NCBI GenBank assembly: GCA_003214215.1
Contig: QCLX01000001.1
Location: forward strand, 32,026-96,025
Source of the DNA: Prochlorococcus sp. AG-418-G18
GTDB lineage: Bacteria > Cyanobacteriota > Cyanobacteriia > PCC-6307 > Cyanobiaceae
Length of the DNA: 64,000 nucleotides
Direction of reading: 5' to 3'
The position numbers and the translations under genes are program-made. The notes beneath the pieces are model-generated. The model searched no databases and was not told where the DNA came from. It was given only the letters and a program-made list of their open reading frames with translations. Shown here piece by piece: positions 28,765-38,196 of this stretch (positions are counted from its first letter, which is position 1; each line of letters starts with the position of its first letter).

Positions 28765-29709
28765 TTAGGACTCTAATCTCATTATTTCCTCTAGCGATGG
28801 TAAAACTGGGATTAATTGATTTGGGTTTAATGGAAATAAAGCTTTGTAGTACTCTTTTTTCCATTCATTGTCGAAGCATGTCCCTTTTACATGAGATAAT
28901 TTAAAGAAGTTTAATCTCCATTCAATAATCTTTTTGAAACTTGATAGTTCTTGTTCAGTACATTTGAAAAGTTTGCTATATATCAATTCCCATCTTATAA
29001 GCGTTGGGAAAAGGTAAATATCTGCGTAGGTTAACTCTTCTCCAAATATCCAGTCCCCTTTATTTTTCTGTAGTAAATTTTCAACTTCATTTATAGCTGC
29101 GAAAAGATTTTGACTTGCTTTTTCGTAAGCTGATTGGTTTCTAGCAAAACCACATTTATATACGCCATCATTAATGCTGTTATTAATTAAATCTAAAAAT
29201 TTTTGATTACAGTCTTTAATAGTTAATATTTGATATTTTGATTGAATTTTTATTGAATTAAGTAGTCTAATAATCTGAGAACTCTCATTAGACAAAATAT
29301 TTACTTCATCTTTTACAAAACTAATTAAAAGAGGTAATGTCGCTCTAAAAATTATCTTTTTATTAGCTTTTTTGTAAAGGTCTAAAAGTCTCATACATCC
29401 CTTAATCTTTGTATTGAAAATCCATTCGCCATGCTCAACATCTGCTTTTAAAAAAATAACTTTAACTTTTGAAGATAAATGTTTTATTTCGTGGACGAGT
29501 AAAGTTCTTTGACACCATGGACAAGAATTGCCTACTAATAAATAAATTTGTCCATTCTCATTATTAATATCGTATTCACTATCAATTGTTATACCTTTAG
29601 GTCTTTTATAATTACCATATAAATCTGATGGTGCGAAGCCATTCATTAGTTGGGTCCAAAACCAAAACCAGAATTTTTTGGAGGCCTTAATAAGGTATTT
29701 ATTTTGCAT
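28765..29709 (-). CDS. Glutathione S-transferase-like protein
   Basis: This 314-residue protein has a thioredoxin-fold domain with an active-site-like NSCPWCQRTLL (about residues 60-70) and a C-terminal helical GST domain from about 175, including WIFGEELTYADIYLFPTLIRWE. The arrangement recalls omega-class GSTs and glutathionyl-hydroquinone reductases (ECM4/YqjG), where the motif is CPWAHR. Here a second Cys gives CPWC, closer to a glutaredoxin centre. The substrate is unknown. It diverges from the aspartoacylase-like gene over only 23 bases. Confidence 0.72.
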   Translation of the reverse strand: MQNKYLIKASKKFWFWFWTQLMNGFAPSDLYGNYKRPKGITIDSEYDINNENGQIYLLVGNSCPWCQRTLLVHEIKHLSSKVKVIFLKADVEHGEWIFNTKIKGCMRLLDLYKKANKKIIFRATLPLLISFVKDEVNILSNESSQIIRLLNSIKIQSKYQILTIKDCNQKFLDLINNSINDGVYKCGFARNQSAYEKASQNLFAAINEVENLLQKNKGDWIFGEELTYADIYLFPTLIRWELIYSKLFKCTEQELSSFKKIIEWRLNFFKLSHVKGTCFDNEWKKEYYKALFPLNPNQLIPVLPSLEEIMRLES

Positions 29710-29732
29710 AAAATTTTATTTTTAAAGAAAAA

Positions 29733-30638
29733 ATGACTGTTCAAAGAATACTTATCGTTTCAGGCACTCATGGGAATGAAATTAATCCTGTTTGGGCTGT
29801 TAAACAATTTAATAGAGAGGAAAATAGTTTAAAACATGGTATTGAGTATTCTTACATAATAGGTAATCCTATTGCCTATGAAAAAGGCTGCAGATATATA
29901 GATGTAGATTTAAACAGATCTTTTAAAGAAAGTGAGAGTTTTGATCAACATAAGAATAGCTTTTATGAAACAAATAGAGCCAATTTTTTAGTAGATCAAT
30001 TTGGAATTGACGGATCTAAACCCTGTCAAATTGCAATCGATTTGCATACTACTACTGCAAATATGGGAACTAGCATTGTTTTGTATGGGAGGCGATTCAA
30101 AGATTTTTGTTTAGCTGCATTACTGCAGAACAAATTTGGATTGCCTATTTATTTGCATGAAAAAGATAAAGCTCAAACAGGCTTTCTTGTAGAAGCTTGG
30201 CCATGTGGTCTAGTTATTGAAATAGGAGCTGTAGCACAAAATTTTTATGATCCAAAAATCATAGATAGATTCTCTCTAATAATTAGCTCTTTAAGGGAAG
30301 AGATAGCTAAATTAAAAAACAAACTTATAGAACTTCCAAAGGAATTAGTTGTTCACGTTCATCAAGGGAGTATAGATTATCCAAGAGATGAAAAAGGAGA
30401 TATTGATGGCCTAATTCATCCTGAGAGAATAAATCAAGATTGGAAAATGATTAAAAAAGGAGATCCATTATTTCTGGATAGCCAAGGAATAATTCACAAA
30501 TATGACGGAGACCAATTGATTTGGCCTGTTTTTATTGGAGAAGTCGCTTATAAGGAAAAAAAAATTGCCATGAGCTATACAAAAAAAGAAGTGATTCGTT
30601 CCAAAAAACAATGGGTTCAAGAGTTTGAAAGTCTTTAA
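29733..30638 (+). CDS. Aspartoacylase-like zinc hydrolase (AspA/AstE family)
   Basis: This 301-residue member of the AspA/AstE carboxypeptidase-like family has the zinc-binding SGTHGNEINP near residue 11, DLNRSF, the second zinc His in IDLHTTTANMGTS, and the catalytic Glu region VIEIGAVAQ. Human aspartoacylase splits N-acetylaspartate and is similar in length. The natural substrate in a marine cyanobacterium is unknown, with N-acyl amino acids most likely. It converges on the 42-residue gene upstream of psbA. Confidence 0.8.
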   Translation: MTVQRILIVSGTHGNEINPVWAVKQFNREENSLKHGIEYSYIIGNPIAYEKGCRYIDVDLNRSFKESESFDQHKNSFYETNRANFLVDQFGIDGSKPCQIAIDLHTTTANMGTSIVLYGRRFKDFCLAALLQNKFGLPIYLHEKDKAQTGFLVEAWPCGLVIEIGAVAQNFYDPKIIDRFSLIISSLREEIAKLKNKLIELPKELVVHVHQGSIDYPRDEKGDIDGLIHPERINQDWKMIKKGDPLFLDSQGIIHKYDGDQLIWPVFIGEVAYKEKKIAMSYTKKEVIRSKKQWVQEFESL

Positions 30639-30755
30639 ATTAAGAAACCGGAACAATAAATCGCTGAAAACTAATAAGGATTCTTTATTTAATAGATAAG
30701 TTTATTTAATATTCTATACTTTTATTCTTTTTGCTAATTCTTAATCCTTAAAAAC

Positions 30756-30884
30756 CTAAATTCTTTCACTCCAATAAATAACAGCTCCAAATGCCTCTAA
30801 TTGCAGTCTTCTATGCTTAGCCTCTCTTAAGGAAACTACCTCTCTAGATCTTTTTCCGTTAAGAAGCCATTCGATTATTACCAA
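30756..30884 (-). CDS. Unannotated 42-residue basic protein upstream of psbA
   Basis: Starting at TTG, the frame encodes 42 residues: an N-terminal VIIEWLLNGKRSREVV, a basic helix REAKHRRLQLEAFG, and an end VIYWSERI. A Shine-Dalgarno-like GAGG sits 7 bases before the TTG. The composition (many Arg, Glu and Leu, little Lys-Asn-Phe) differs from noise frames in this AT-rich DNA. I do not know a function. It is divergent from psbA and convergent with the aspartoacylase-like gene. The flanking 30639-30755 holds nothing I can identify. Confidence 0.6.
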   Translation of the reverse strand: MVIIEWLLNGKRSREVVSLREAKHRRLQLEAFGAVIYWSERI

Positions 30885-30972
30885 GTTGAATCCTCAATAA
30901 CAAAGAAAATCTTAAGACATGGAAGTTCTTTTCTTCTATTTTTCAAAAAATAAGTTTACTTAAAGAAAAATA

Positions 30973-31002
30973 TTTACACATTTTTAGCGATTTTGGTCTA
31001 AG
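30973..31002 (+). promoter_or_regulatory. psbA: Candidate psbA promoter
   Basis: TTTACA (30973-30978) and TCTAAG (30997-31002) are spaced by 18 bases and resemble sigma-70 -35 and -10 boxes. Transcription from about 31009 would give a 60-base untranslated leader before the psbA ATG. The start site has not been mapped here, and the -10 box matches only four of six consensus positions. Confidence 0.4.
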
Positions 31003-31069
31003 ATCTTTGAAGCGGAATTTTTCCGTTTTTATTTACACGTCTCACTTTAGAGACATACTTTACGAACTC

Positions 31070-32152
31070 ATGACAACTATTCAGCAGCAGCGTTCTTCGC
31101 TGTTAAAAGGTTGGCCACAGTTTTGTGAGTGGGTAACATCAACTAACAACAGAATTTATGTTGGTTGGTTCGGCGTCTTAATGATTCCATGCCTTCTTAC
31201 AGCAGCGGCTTGCTTCATCGTTGCATTCATCGCAGCACCACCAGTAGACATCGACGGAATTAGAGAGCCAGTTGCTGGTTCATTCCTATATGGAAACAAC
31301 ATCATCTCAGGTGCAGTTGTTCCTTCATCTAATGCTATTGGTCTACACTTCTACCCAATTTGGGAAGCAGCTACTGTAGATGAGTGGTTATATAACGGTG
31401 GTCCTTACCAGCTTGTAATTTTCCACTTCCTAATTGGTATCTCAGCATACATGGGAAGACAGTGGGAGCTTTCATACCGTTTAGGTATGCGTCCTTGGAT
31501 CTGTGTTGCATACTCTGCACCAGTTTCAGCAGCTTTCGCAGTATTTCTTGTATACCCATTCGGTCAAGGTTCATTCTCTGACGGAATGCCTCTAGGTATC
31601 TCTGGAACATTCAACTTCATGTTTGTTTTCCAGGCAGAGCACAACATTCTTATGCACCCATTCCATATGGCTGGTGTTGCTGGTATGTTCGGAGGATCTT
31701 TATTCTCAGCTATGCATGGTTCACTTGTTACTTCATCTCTAATTAGAGAAACAACTGAGACAGAATCTCAGAACTATGGTTACAAGTTCGGACAAGAAGA
31801 AGAAACATATAACATCGTTGCAGCTCATGGCTACTTCGGTCGTTTGATCTTCCAATATGCAAGTTTCAACAACAGCAGAAGTCTTCACTTCTTCCTAGCT
31901 GTATTCCCAGTTGTTTGTGTATGGTTAACTTCAATGGGTATCTGCACAATGGCATTCAACCTTAACGGTTTCAACTTCAACCAGTCAGTTGTTGATGCAA
32001 ACGGTAAGATTGTTCCTACATGGGGTGACGTTCTTAACAGAGCAAACCTAGGTATGGAAGTAATGCACGAGCGTAACGCTCACAACTTCCCACTTGATCT
32101 AGCAGCAGCTGAGTCTACAACAGTAGCTCTTTCAGCTCCAGCTATCGGTTAA
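31070..32152 (+). CDS. psbA: Photosystem II D1 protein
   Basis: D1 carries the primary donors, pheophytin, the QB site and most manganese-cluster ligands of photosystem II in the thylakoid membrane. I start at the ATG of MTTIQQQRS, giving 360 residues. A frame open 63 bases upstream is the leader. Five membrane helices and the C-terminal tail are standard. GRQWELS has Gln at the position equivalent to 130, as in the low-light type D1:1. The C-terminal extension after LDLA is cut by CtpA in the family. Codons favour C at third positions (TTC, AAC, TAC), unlike neighbours, as expected for a very highly expressed gene. Confidence 0.99.
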   Translation: MTTIQQQRSSLLKGWPQFCEWVTSTNNRIYVGWFGVLMIPCLLTAAACFIVAFIAAPPVDIDGIREPVAGSFLYGNNIISGAVVPSSNAIGLHFYPIWEAATVDEWLYNGGPYQLVIFHFLIGISAYMGRQWELSYRLGMRPWICVAYSAPVSAAFAVFLVYPFGQGSFSDGMPLGISGTFNFMFVFQAEHNILMHPFHMAGVAGMFGGSLFSAMHGSLVTSSLIRETTETESQNYGYKFGQEEETYNIVAAHGYFGRLIFQYASFNNSRSLHFFLAVFPVVCVWLTSMGICTMAFNLNGFNFNQSVVDANGKIVPTWGDVLNRANLGMEVMHERNAHNFPLDLAAAESTTVALSAPAIG

Positions 32153-32173
32153 GCTTAAAGTTCTTAAACTTAC

Positions 32174-32200
32174 AAGCCCCCTTTTTGGGGGCTTTTTTTT
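32174..32200 (+). terminator. psbA intrinsic terminator
   Basis: An 8-base-pair stem AAGCCCCC/GGGGGCTT with a T5 loop is followed by an unbroken T run. It lies 22 bases past the psbA stop and is among the strongest terminators in the window, so psbA is probably monocistronic. Confidence 0.93.
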
Positions 32201-32260
32201 GTTTAATTTTCAATTGGTTTCATATAATGTTTATATATAGATAAAACATTTGATATTTCT

Positions 32261-33358
32261 ATGAGTAGTAGTTTTGGAAAAATTTTTCGTGTTAGTTCTT
32301 TTGGAGAATCACATGGTGGTGCAGTAGGAGTTATCCTTGATGGATGTCCTCCTAAGTTAAAAGTAGATATAAAACAGATACAAAATGAATTAGATAGGCG
32401 CAGACCTGGCCAAAGTTACATTACAACACCCAGAAATGAAGAAGATAAAATTGAAATATTAAGTGGGATAAAGGAAGGGCTAACACTTGGAACGCCAATA
32501 GCGATGTTGGTAAGAAACAAAGATCAAAGACCGGGAGATTATGATAATTTGGAGCAAGTATTTAGACCTTCTCATGCAGATGGTACATATCATCTGAAAT
32601 ATGGAATTCAGGCGAGTTCTGGAGGTGGCAGAGCATCTGCAAGAGAAACAATTGGGAGAGTAGCCGCTGGTGCTGTAGCGAAACAATTATTAAAAAACTT
32701 CTGTAACACTGAAATACTTTCTTGGGTAAAACGTATACATGATATTGATTCTAATATTAATAAAGAGAAGATTTCTCTCAATAAAATAGACTCTAATATT
32801 GTTAGATGTCCTGATGAAAAGGTATCAGCGGAAATGATAGAGAGGATTAAGGAATTAAAGCGTCAAGGAGACTCTTGTGGCGGGGTTATTGAATGTATTG
32901 TAAGAAATGCTCCGTCTGGTCTTGGGATGCCTGTTTTTGATAAATTAGAAGCTGATTTAGCAAAGGCTTTGATGTCTTTGCCTGCCACAAAAGGCTTTGA
33001 AATAGGTTCAGGTTTTTCTGGGACTTATCTAAAAGGAAGCGAACATAATGATGCCTTCATCAAGTCTGATGATATTAGTAAGTTAAGAACAACATCTAAC
33101 AATTCAGGAGGTATACAGGGAGGAATAAGTAATGGAGAAAATATTGAGATGAAGATAGCTTTTAAACCTACAGCAACCATCGGGAAAGAACAGAAAACAG
33201 TAAATTCTGAAGGAAAAGAAGTATTGATGAAAGCAAAAGGGAGACATGATCCCTGTGTTCTCCCGAGAGCAGTTCCTATGGTTGATGCTATGGTCGCTTT
33301 AGTACTTGCTGATCATTTGCTCCTAAATCATGCTCAATGTGGCTTAATCGATAATTAG
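32261..33358 (+). CDS. aroC: Chorismate synthase
   Basis: AroC makes chorismate from EPSP, the branch point for aromatic amino acids, folate and quinones, using reduced FMN. The 365 residues include the signatures [42 protein letters not shown] and the C-terminal [18 protein letters not shown]. Length is typical for the bacterial enzyme. It is a single gene downstream of the psbA terminator, with its own 60-base upstream region. Confidence 0.97.
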   Translation: MSSSFGKIFRVSSFGESHGGAVGVILDGCPPKLKVDIKQIQNELDRRRPGQSYITTPRNEEDKIEILSGIKEGLTLGTPIAMLVRNKDQRPGDYDNLEQVFRPSHADGTYHLKYGIQASSGGGRASARETIGRVAAGAVAKQLLKNFCNTEILSWVKRIHDIDSNINKEKISLNKIDSNIVRCPDEKVSAEMIERIKELKRQGDSCGGVIECIVRNAPSGLGMPVFDKLEADLAKALMSLPATKGFEIGSGFSGTYLKGSEHNDAFIKSDDISKLRTTSNNSGGIQGGISNGENIEMKIAFKPTATIGKEQKTVNSEGKEVLMKAKGRHDPCVLPRAVPMVDAMVALVLADHLLLNHAQCGLIDN

Positions 33359-33392
33359 TAGTTTTGTTAAATAAATTATATTTATCTTTGAT

Positions 33393-34019
33393 TTAATTAT
33401 TTTTGAGCCATTCACATATTTTTGGATCAAATTTTTTATTTATAATACCTCTATCTCCAATCACGATTGCTTTATATCCTAAAGATTTATAAGTTTTTAC
33501 ATCATTGATTGATAGGCCTCCAGCAGCAATGAAATCAATACTTTCAAAGTTGTGTATATCTATTGAACTAGCTTTACTTTTTATTGGATAAATTTTGATA
33601 ATGTTGCAATTTAAATTTACTGCTTCCTCAAGATCTTTTAAATTTTTAATTCCAGGAATTAATAAATAATTTTTAGACTTCGAATAATTGAAAAGATCTT
33701 TATCCCAAAATTTCATCATAGAAAAATTTAATCCAATTTTTAATGAATCTTCTATTGATTGCTTATTAACTATGGAGGCAGAGCCTAAATTAATTCTTGG
33801 AAATCTGAGTTTGATTTCGGATACTAAATCCAACCACTTTTTGTTGTTTGACCAACTTATTTCAATATTCTTTAATCCTAATTTTACTAAGCTTCCTAAT
33901 TCTTCAAAAAATGAATTCCTTATAGAAGTATTTAAGTAAATATTATCATCCGGTTTTATGAGTAAAAAAAAAGAATCTTTCAGGTGCAAATAAGAAAAAG
34001 AATCTTCTTTAATATTCAT
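33393..34019 (-). CDS. eda: KDPG/KHG aldolase-like protein (Eda family)
   Basis: This 208-residue TIM-barrel protein fits the Eda family. The base Glu in GLKNIEISW (E53), the Schiff-base Lys in IIKIYPIKS (K142) and the phosphate-binding loop IAAGGLS are in place. Eda would split 2-keto-3-deoxy-6-phosphogluconate to pyruvate and glyceraldehyde-3-phosphate in the Entner-Doudoroff route, which some picocyanobacteria are thought to use. Several usual residues differ: the Arg following the base Glu is replaced in ISWSNN, and the SPG motif reads SMMKF. The reaction may therefore differ. It follows ftsH on the same strand. Confidence 0.68.
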   Translation of the reverse strand: MNIKEDSFSYLHLKDSFFLLIKPDDNIYLNTSIRNSFFEELGSLVKLGLKNIEISWSNNKKWLDLVSEIKLRFPRINLGSASIVNKQSIEDSLKIGLNFSMMKFWDKDLFNYSKSKNYLLIPGIKNLKDLEEAVNLNCNIIKIYPIKSKASSIDIHNFESIDFIAAGGLSINDVKTYKSLGYKAIVIGDRGIINKKFDPKICEWLKNN

Positions 34020-34038
34020 TAAATATTTATTTTTAAAA

Positions 34039-35892
34039 CTAGATATAGTTTGCTACTTTAACTTCCGATCGATTAAGCAAATCTTGAATATCTTCAGTGT
34101 CAATAGTTTCTCTTTCAATTAGCATTTGAGCCATTTCGTCTAGAACAGTTCTATTATCTGATAAAACTTTTGTAGCTCTCTTATAGGCAACATCAACAAG
34201 TTCTGAAACCTCTACATCAATTGTTGCGGCCGTGTCTTCCGAGAAGTCTCTTGTAGAACTCATATCTCTTCCTAGAAACATTCCACCTTGAGATTGACCT
34301 AGAGCAACTGGGCCTATTTTGTCACTCATACCAAATTTAGTGATCATTTGTCTTGCTACATTGGCAACCTGTTGTAAATCATTTGAAGCTCCGGTTGTTA
34401 CCTCTTCTTCGCCATAGACTATTTCTTCAGCAACTCTTCCACCAAGAGCTACAGCCATTTGATTTTGAAGGTAAGAACGAGAGTAAAGACCAGATTCCAT
34501 CCTTTCTTCACTTGGAGTGAAGAAGGTTAAACCTCCAGCTTGACCTCTTGGTATTATTGAAACTTTCGCTACGGGATCATAATCAGGCATTAATGCTCCA
34601 ACGAGTGCATGACCAGCTTCATGATAAGCAACTAATTCTTTCTTCTTGTCACTGATAACTCTATCTTTCTTTTCTGGGCCAGCCATAACTCTTTCGATGG
34701 CATCACCGACTTCATCGTTACTTACTTTATCTAAATCTTTTCTAGCTGCTAGTATTGCTGCTTCATTTAAAAGATTAGCTAAATCTGCACCAGTAAATCC
34801 TGGTGTTCTTCTGGCAACTTTATCTAAATCAACGTCTTTTGAAAGAGTTTTATCTTTCGCATGAACATTTAATATCTGCAATCGTCCAGCATAATCTGGT
34901 CTATCTACTGTTACCTGTCTATCGAATCTTCCAGGACGCATTAAAGCTGAATCTAAGACATCTGGTCTGTTGGTGGCAGCAACTAATATTATTCCTGAAT
35001 TACCTTCGAAACCATCCATTTCGGTTAGGAGTTGATTTAATGTTTGTTCTCTTTCATCATTTCCTCCGCCCATACCAGCGCCTCTTTGTCTTCCAACTGC
35101 ATCTATTTCGTCAATGAACACAATACAAGGAGCATTTTTTTTGGCTTGTTCAAAAAGATCTCTAACTCTGCTAGCTCCAACTCCTACAAACATCTCTACA
35201 AATTCAGAACCAGATATTGAGAAAAAAGGTACACCTGCTTCTCCAGCTACTGCTTTTGCTAACAATGTTTTTCCTGTACCAGGAGGCCCAACAAGAAGAA
35301 CTCCTTTTGGAATTTTTGCTCCGACTGCGGTAAATCTATCTGGGCTCTTAAGAAAATCTACAACTTCTGTGAGTTCTAATTTTGCACCTTCAACACCAGC
35401 AACATCTGAAAAGGTTACTTGTGTAGATGGTTCCATTTGAAGTCTAGCTTTGCTCTTGCCAAAACTCATTGCAGGGTTACCTCCTCCAGCATTACCACTT
35501 TGGGATCTTCTGAAAAGAAAAAATAGGCCTCCAATCAAAAGTACTGGAAAAATTAAACTACTTACAGCCTGTTGCCATGGATTGGCTAATTTTGTAGGAG
35601 TTACAGCTATATCCACATTATTCTCAGTCAGTATTTTTAATAAATCTTTGTCAGGGGCTAAATTGACCTCAGACCTGCTCCCATCATTTTCAACAACTTG
35701 AGCTGTGGCATTATCTGGAGATATTAGGACTCTACTAATTTCTTTATCTTGTACTGCCTCTATAAAATCACTATATCTTAAGGTCTTTGTAGAACTTTCG
35801 GTACTAGGTTTATCAAAAACTGAAGTACCAATGAAAATTACAGTAATAACAGCTAGGACATAAAGTCCTACGTTTCTCCAACGTTTGTTCAC
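34039..35892 (-). CDS. ftsH: FtsH membrane AAA+ zinc protease
   Basis: The 617-residue protease has two N-terminal membrane helices (about 8-24 and 108-127) flanking a lumenal or periplasmic domain. Walker A GPPGTGKT is at 202-209, Walker B with FIDEIDAVG, the second region of homology ending GRFDR, and the zinc-binding HEAGH at 424-428. In cyanobacteria FtsH hexamers degrade photodamaged D1, so this paralogue could serve psbA turnover, although a genome carries several ftsH genes and this window cannot tell which. Confidence 0.95.
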   Translation of the reverse strand: MNKRWRNVGLYVLAVITVIFIGTSVFDKPSTESSTKTLRYSDFIEAVQDKEISRVLISPDNATAQVVENDGSRSEVNLAPDKDLLKILTENNVDIAVTPTKLANPWQQAVSSLIFPVLLIGGLFFLFRRSQSGNAGGGNPAMSFGKSKARLQMEPSTQVTFSDVAGVEGAKLELTEVVDFLKSPDRFTAVGAKIPKGVLLVGPPGTGKTLLAKAVAGEAGVPFFSISGSEFVEMFVGVGASRVRDLFEQAKKNAPCIVFIDEIDAVGRQRGAGMGGGNDEREQTLNQLLTEMDGFEGNSGIILVAATNRPDVLDSALMRPGRFDRQVTVDRPDYAGRLQILNVHAKDKTLSKDVDLDKVARRTPGFTGADLANLLNEAAILAARKDLDKVSNDEVGDAIERVMAGPEKKDRVISDKKKELVAYHEAGHALVGALMPDYDPVAKVSIIPRGQAGGLTFFTPSEERMESGLYSRSYLQNQMAVALGGRVAEEIVYGEEEVTTGASNDLQQVANVARQMITKFGMSDKIGPVALGQSQGGMFLGRDMSSTRDFSEDTAATIDVEVSELVDVAYKRATKVLSDNRTVLDEMAQMLIERETIDTEDIQDLLNRSEVKVANYI

Positions 35893-35938
35893 GATAAAAA
35901 ATCTTTAATAAATCTATAATACTAATAATAAAACAATA

Positions 35939-37114
35939 TTAAGAGCGTCTTAGAACATCTACTACACTTTTGAATGCAAACCATTCAGGAATTGGTTCAC
36001 CATTCCTCAATTTCTTTCTAAATTCAGTACCACTAAGTTTCATAATTTCATAGTTAAATTCTTTAGCTTCTTCAGCTGTTATATATCCTTTTTCCTTCGT
36101 GTAAACTAAATTTTTTGAAGGAACAGTTTGCATCATCAATTCATCTGCACACTTATTCGCAAAATTCTGGGCGTCATATGGACCATAAAAATCTTCACCA
36201 GTTGATGACGACTTACAACCAGCCATATCTCTACCAATAATAAAGTGGGTGCAGCCATAATTTCTTCTGATTATCATATGTTGAAGAGCTTCTCTTGGCC
36301 CCGCCATATGCATTGAATAAGGTAAAAAAGCCCATTTTATTCTTTCATCAGATATTTCCTCTTCTAATTCTTTATAGGTCAAATATCTAACTTTTCCCGG
36401 GATATCATCTTGTTGAGTTGGCCCACAAGTTGGATGAACTAAAACAACTGAGTTAGAGGAGACATTATCTGAAAGTAAGGCATTAGTAAATAATTCATAA
36501 TGTGCTCTATGAATTGGATTTCTGCATTGAAATGCAACTACATCATGATTTGATGGCAGTGTAGATCTAACTTCTTCTGGTGTTTTGCAGGGGAATTCTC
36601 TAATTGGTAGTTCGAAACCATAAACTCTTCCTCCTATATAAAATCTCCCTCTCTCGTTAAAAATCATCTTAACAGCAGGATGATCTAAAGAATTAGTACC
36701 ATAACAAAGTTCAGATTCTAAGGATTTGTCAGGCTCCCATTTAGAGCTAACTTCTAAAACTGCTATTTTTTGTTTTTTATAAGTAAGCAATATTGTCTCT
36801 CCAGCTTTTACTTTTTCATTATTTGAATCAAATACAATAGGCAAGCCAAAAAGCAACCCGTCTGTATTTCTATTATTTTTAATTACCGAATTGTAGTTAT
36901 TTTCATCCATAAAACCTTCCAATGGAGAAAAAGATCCAACCATCAAAAGTTCTACATCGCATGCATTTCTCTCGCTACATTCAAACTCATAAGTAGCTTT
37001 AGAGATAAGCTCATTTTTAAGGTTTGTATCTTTGATAATTAAATTTTTTAGTTCCCCTCCATAAGGCGGTATTAGTCCATTATTATCTGTTTTAGTTTTT
37101 TGTTGTAATTCCAT
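35939..37114 (-). CDS. sat: ATP sulfurylase
   Basis: Sat activates sulfate with ATP to form adenylyl sulfate, the first step of assimilation. The 391-residue protein has the PUA-like N-terminal domain and a nucleotidyltransferase domain with QCRNPIHRAH (196-205), the HPTCGPTQQDD region and GRDMAGC near 294-300. There is no fused APS kinase domain, so it is the Met3-like short form common in cyanobacteria. It lies between ftsH and psbO, all on the minus strand. Confidence 0.95.
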   Translation of the reverse strand: MELQQKTKTDNNGLIPPYGGELKNLIIKDTNLKNELISKATYEFECSERNACDVELLMVGSFSPLEGFMDENNYNSVIKNNRNTDGLLFGLPIVFDSNNEKVKAGETILLTYKKQKIAVLEVSSKWEPDKSLESELCYGTNSLDHPAVKMIFNERGRFYIGGRVYGFELPIREFPCKTPEEVRSTLPSNHDVVAFQCRNPIHRAHYELFTNALLSDNVSSNSVVLVHPTCGPTQQDDIPGKVRYLTYKELEEEISDERIKWAFLPYSMHMAGPREALQHMIIRRNYGCTHFIIGRDMAGCKSSSTGEDFYGPYDAQNFANKCADELMMQTVPSKNLVYTKEKGYITAEEAKEFNYEIMKLSGTEFRKKLRNGEPIPEWFAFKSVVDVLRRS

Positions 37115-37141
37115 TTTTAAAATTGATAAAGAAAAATTTCG

Positions 37142-37167
37142 AAAAAAAAAGAGGGGTTTAACCCCCT
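37142..37167 (-). terminator. psbO intrinsic terminator
   Basis: On the minus strand AGGGG and CCCCT pair around a 6-base loop and are followed by C and nine T. It starts 19 bases past the psbO stop and separates psbO from sat. Confidence 0.85.
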
Positions 37168-37185
37168 TTATCTCTTAAGTAGGAT

Positions 37186-37980
37186 TTATGCCTTTCTTCC
37201 GTAAAGCTCCCCAATTATTTTTACATCAAGTGGATCTTTTGAACCCATATCTGTATCTGAAGGTTGGATAGCTTCAAAAGTACCAGCAAATTCGTCTGTT
37301 TCAGAATCTACATTATTGATTGAAAGAGTAATAACGCCAGTACCGTTTACATCAACTTTAATATTTTCTTTTGCAAGTTCTTCGTCATCTCCTCCTAATG
37401 CAACTAAACCTTGAGCATATTCAACACCAGTATTTTTAGCTCTTGCCTTAGGATCTAGAAAGTCACCCGTTCTGTAGTTAGGTGTAAATGTTGAACCACT
37501 AACCTCAGTGCCTGGCTCAATTGATGAAGGTAAATCAGCTGTAAGATCTTTTGCTGAGAATGCAAATGGCACTTCTAAACCACCAGGAGTTAATACAGTA
37601 ATAAGTTGAAAATCAATGCCACCCTTTTCAGTGAAAGTTCCTGAATCTATATCTCCATAAACTTCTGTCACTGTGGTGTTATTTCTAGGACTAATAATTT
37701 TTGTAGATACAAATTCTGCAGCTTTTCGTTTTGTCCCTGGCACTTTTACGTAAACTTCTGTTGGATGCATGCATATTCCTTTAAGGCTATCTCCATTCCC
37801 TAAAGATATTGATCCGATAAGAGATGAGTCTAATGTAGGACAATCATTAGCTTTTCCTGTGTTAACAACATCTGTGAATTGTGCATTTCCTCTTTCAGAA
37901 AAAGCAAATGTTTTAACAGGTACGAAAGCAAAAGTTATACAAATTGAAATAACAAAAGCTAAGAAAGAACGAATTCTCAT
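37186..37980 (-). CDS. psbO: Photosystem II manganese-stabilising protein PsbO
   Basis: PsbO sits on the lumenal side of photosystem II and stabilises the oxygen-evolving cluster. I start at MRIRSFLAF, giving 264 residues. A frame from 45 bases upstream adds a tail before the signal peptide. Residues about 4-27 are a Sec-type signal (FVISICITFAFVPVKTFA) ending at an AFA-like site. Two cysteines (NDCPTL and GICMHP) form the family's disulfide. GGIDFQLITVLTPGGLEVPF and the beta-barrel repeats are typical. Confidence 0.96.
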   Translation of the reverse strand: MRIRSFLAFVISICITFAFVPVKTFAFSERGNAQFTDVVNTGKANDCPTLDSSLIGSISLGNGDSLKGICMHPTEVYVKVPGTKRKAAEFVSTKIISPRNNTTVTEVYGDIDSGTFTEKGGIDFQLITVLTPGGLEVPFAFSAKDLTADLPSSIEPGTEVSGSTFTPNYRTGDFLDPKARAKNTGVEYAQGLVALGGDDEELAKENIKVDVNGTGVITLSINNVDSETDEFAGTFEAIQPSDTDMGSKDPLDVKIIGELYGRKA

Positions 37981-38196
37981 AATTAAAGTTGCAGTAAAGT
38001 TCTGTGACGATAGATTAAAGGTCATCTAATAAGTTCAGTACGGATATTACAAGGGAAAGGACCATAAAAGATAGGACTATTAAATCCTCGAAACAACCCG
38101 TAGCTTTTTAGATTTTAAAAAACTGGAATTATTTTAAGCTATCACATTATTTTTAATGATTAAGATTACAAAAAAATACAAATTAAAAAATTTTTT

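Noticed and set aside
31007..31069. N-terminal extension of psbA
   Set aside because: D1 begins at MTTIQQQRS by homology; the extra codons are the untranslated leader.
37981..38025. N-terminal extension of psbO
   Set aside because: A signal peptide starts cleanly at MRIRSFLAF; the extension would place a polar tail before it.
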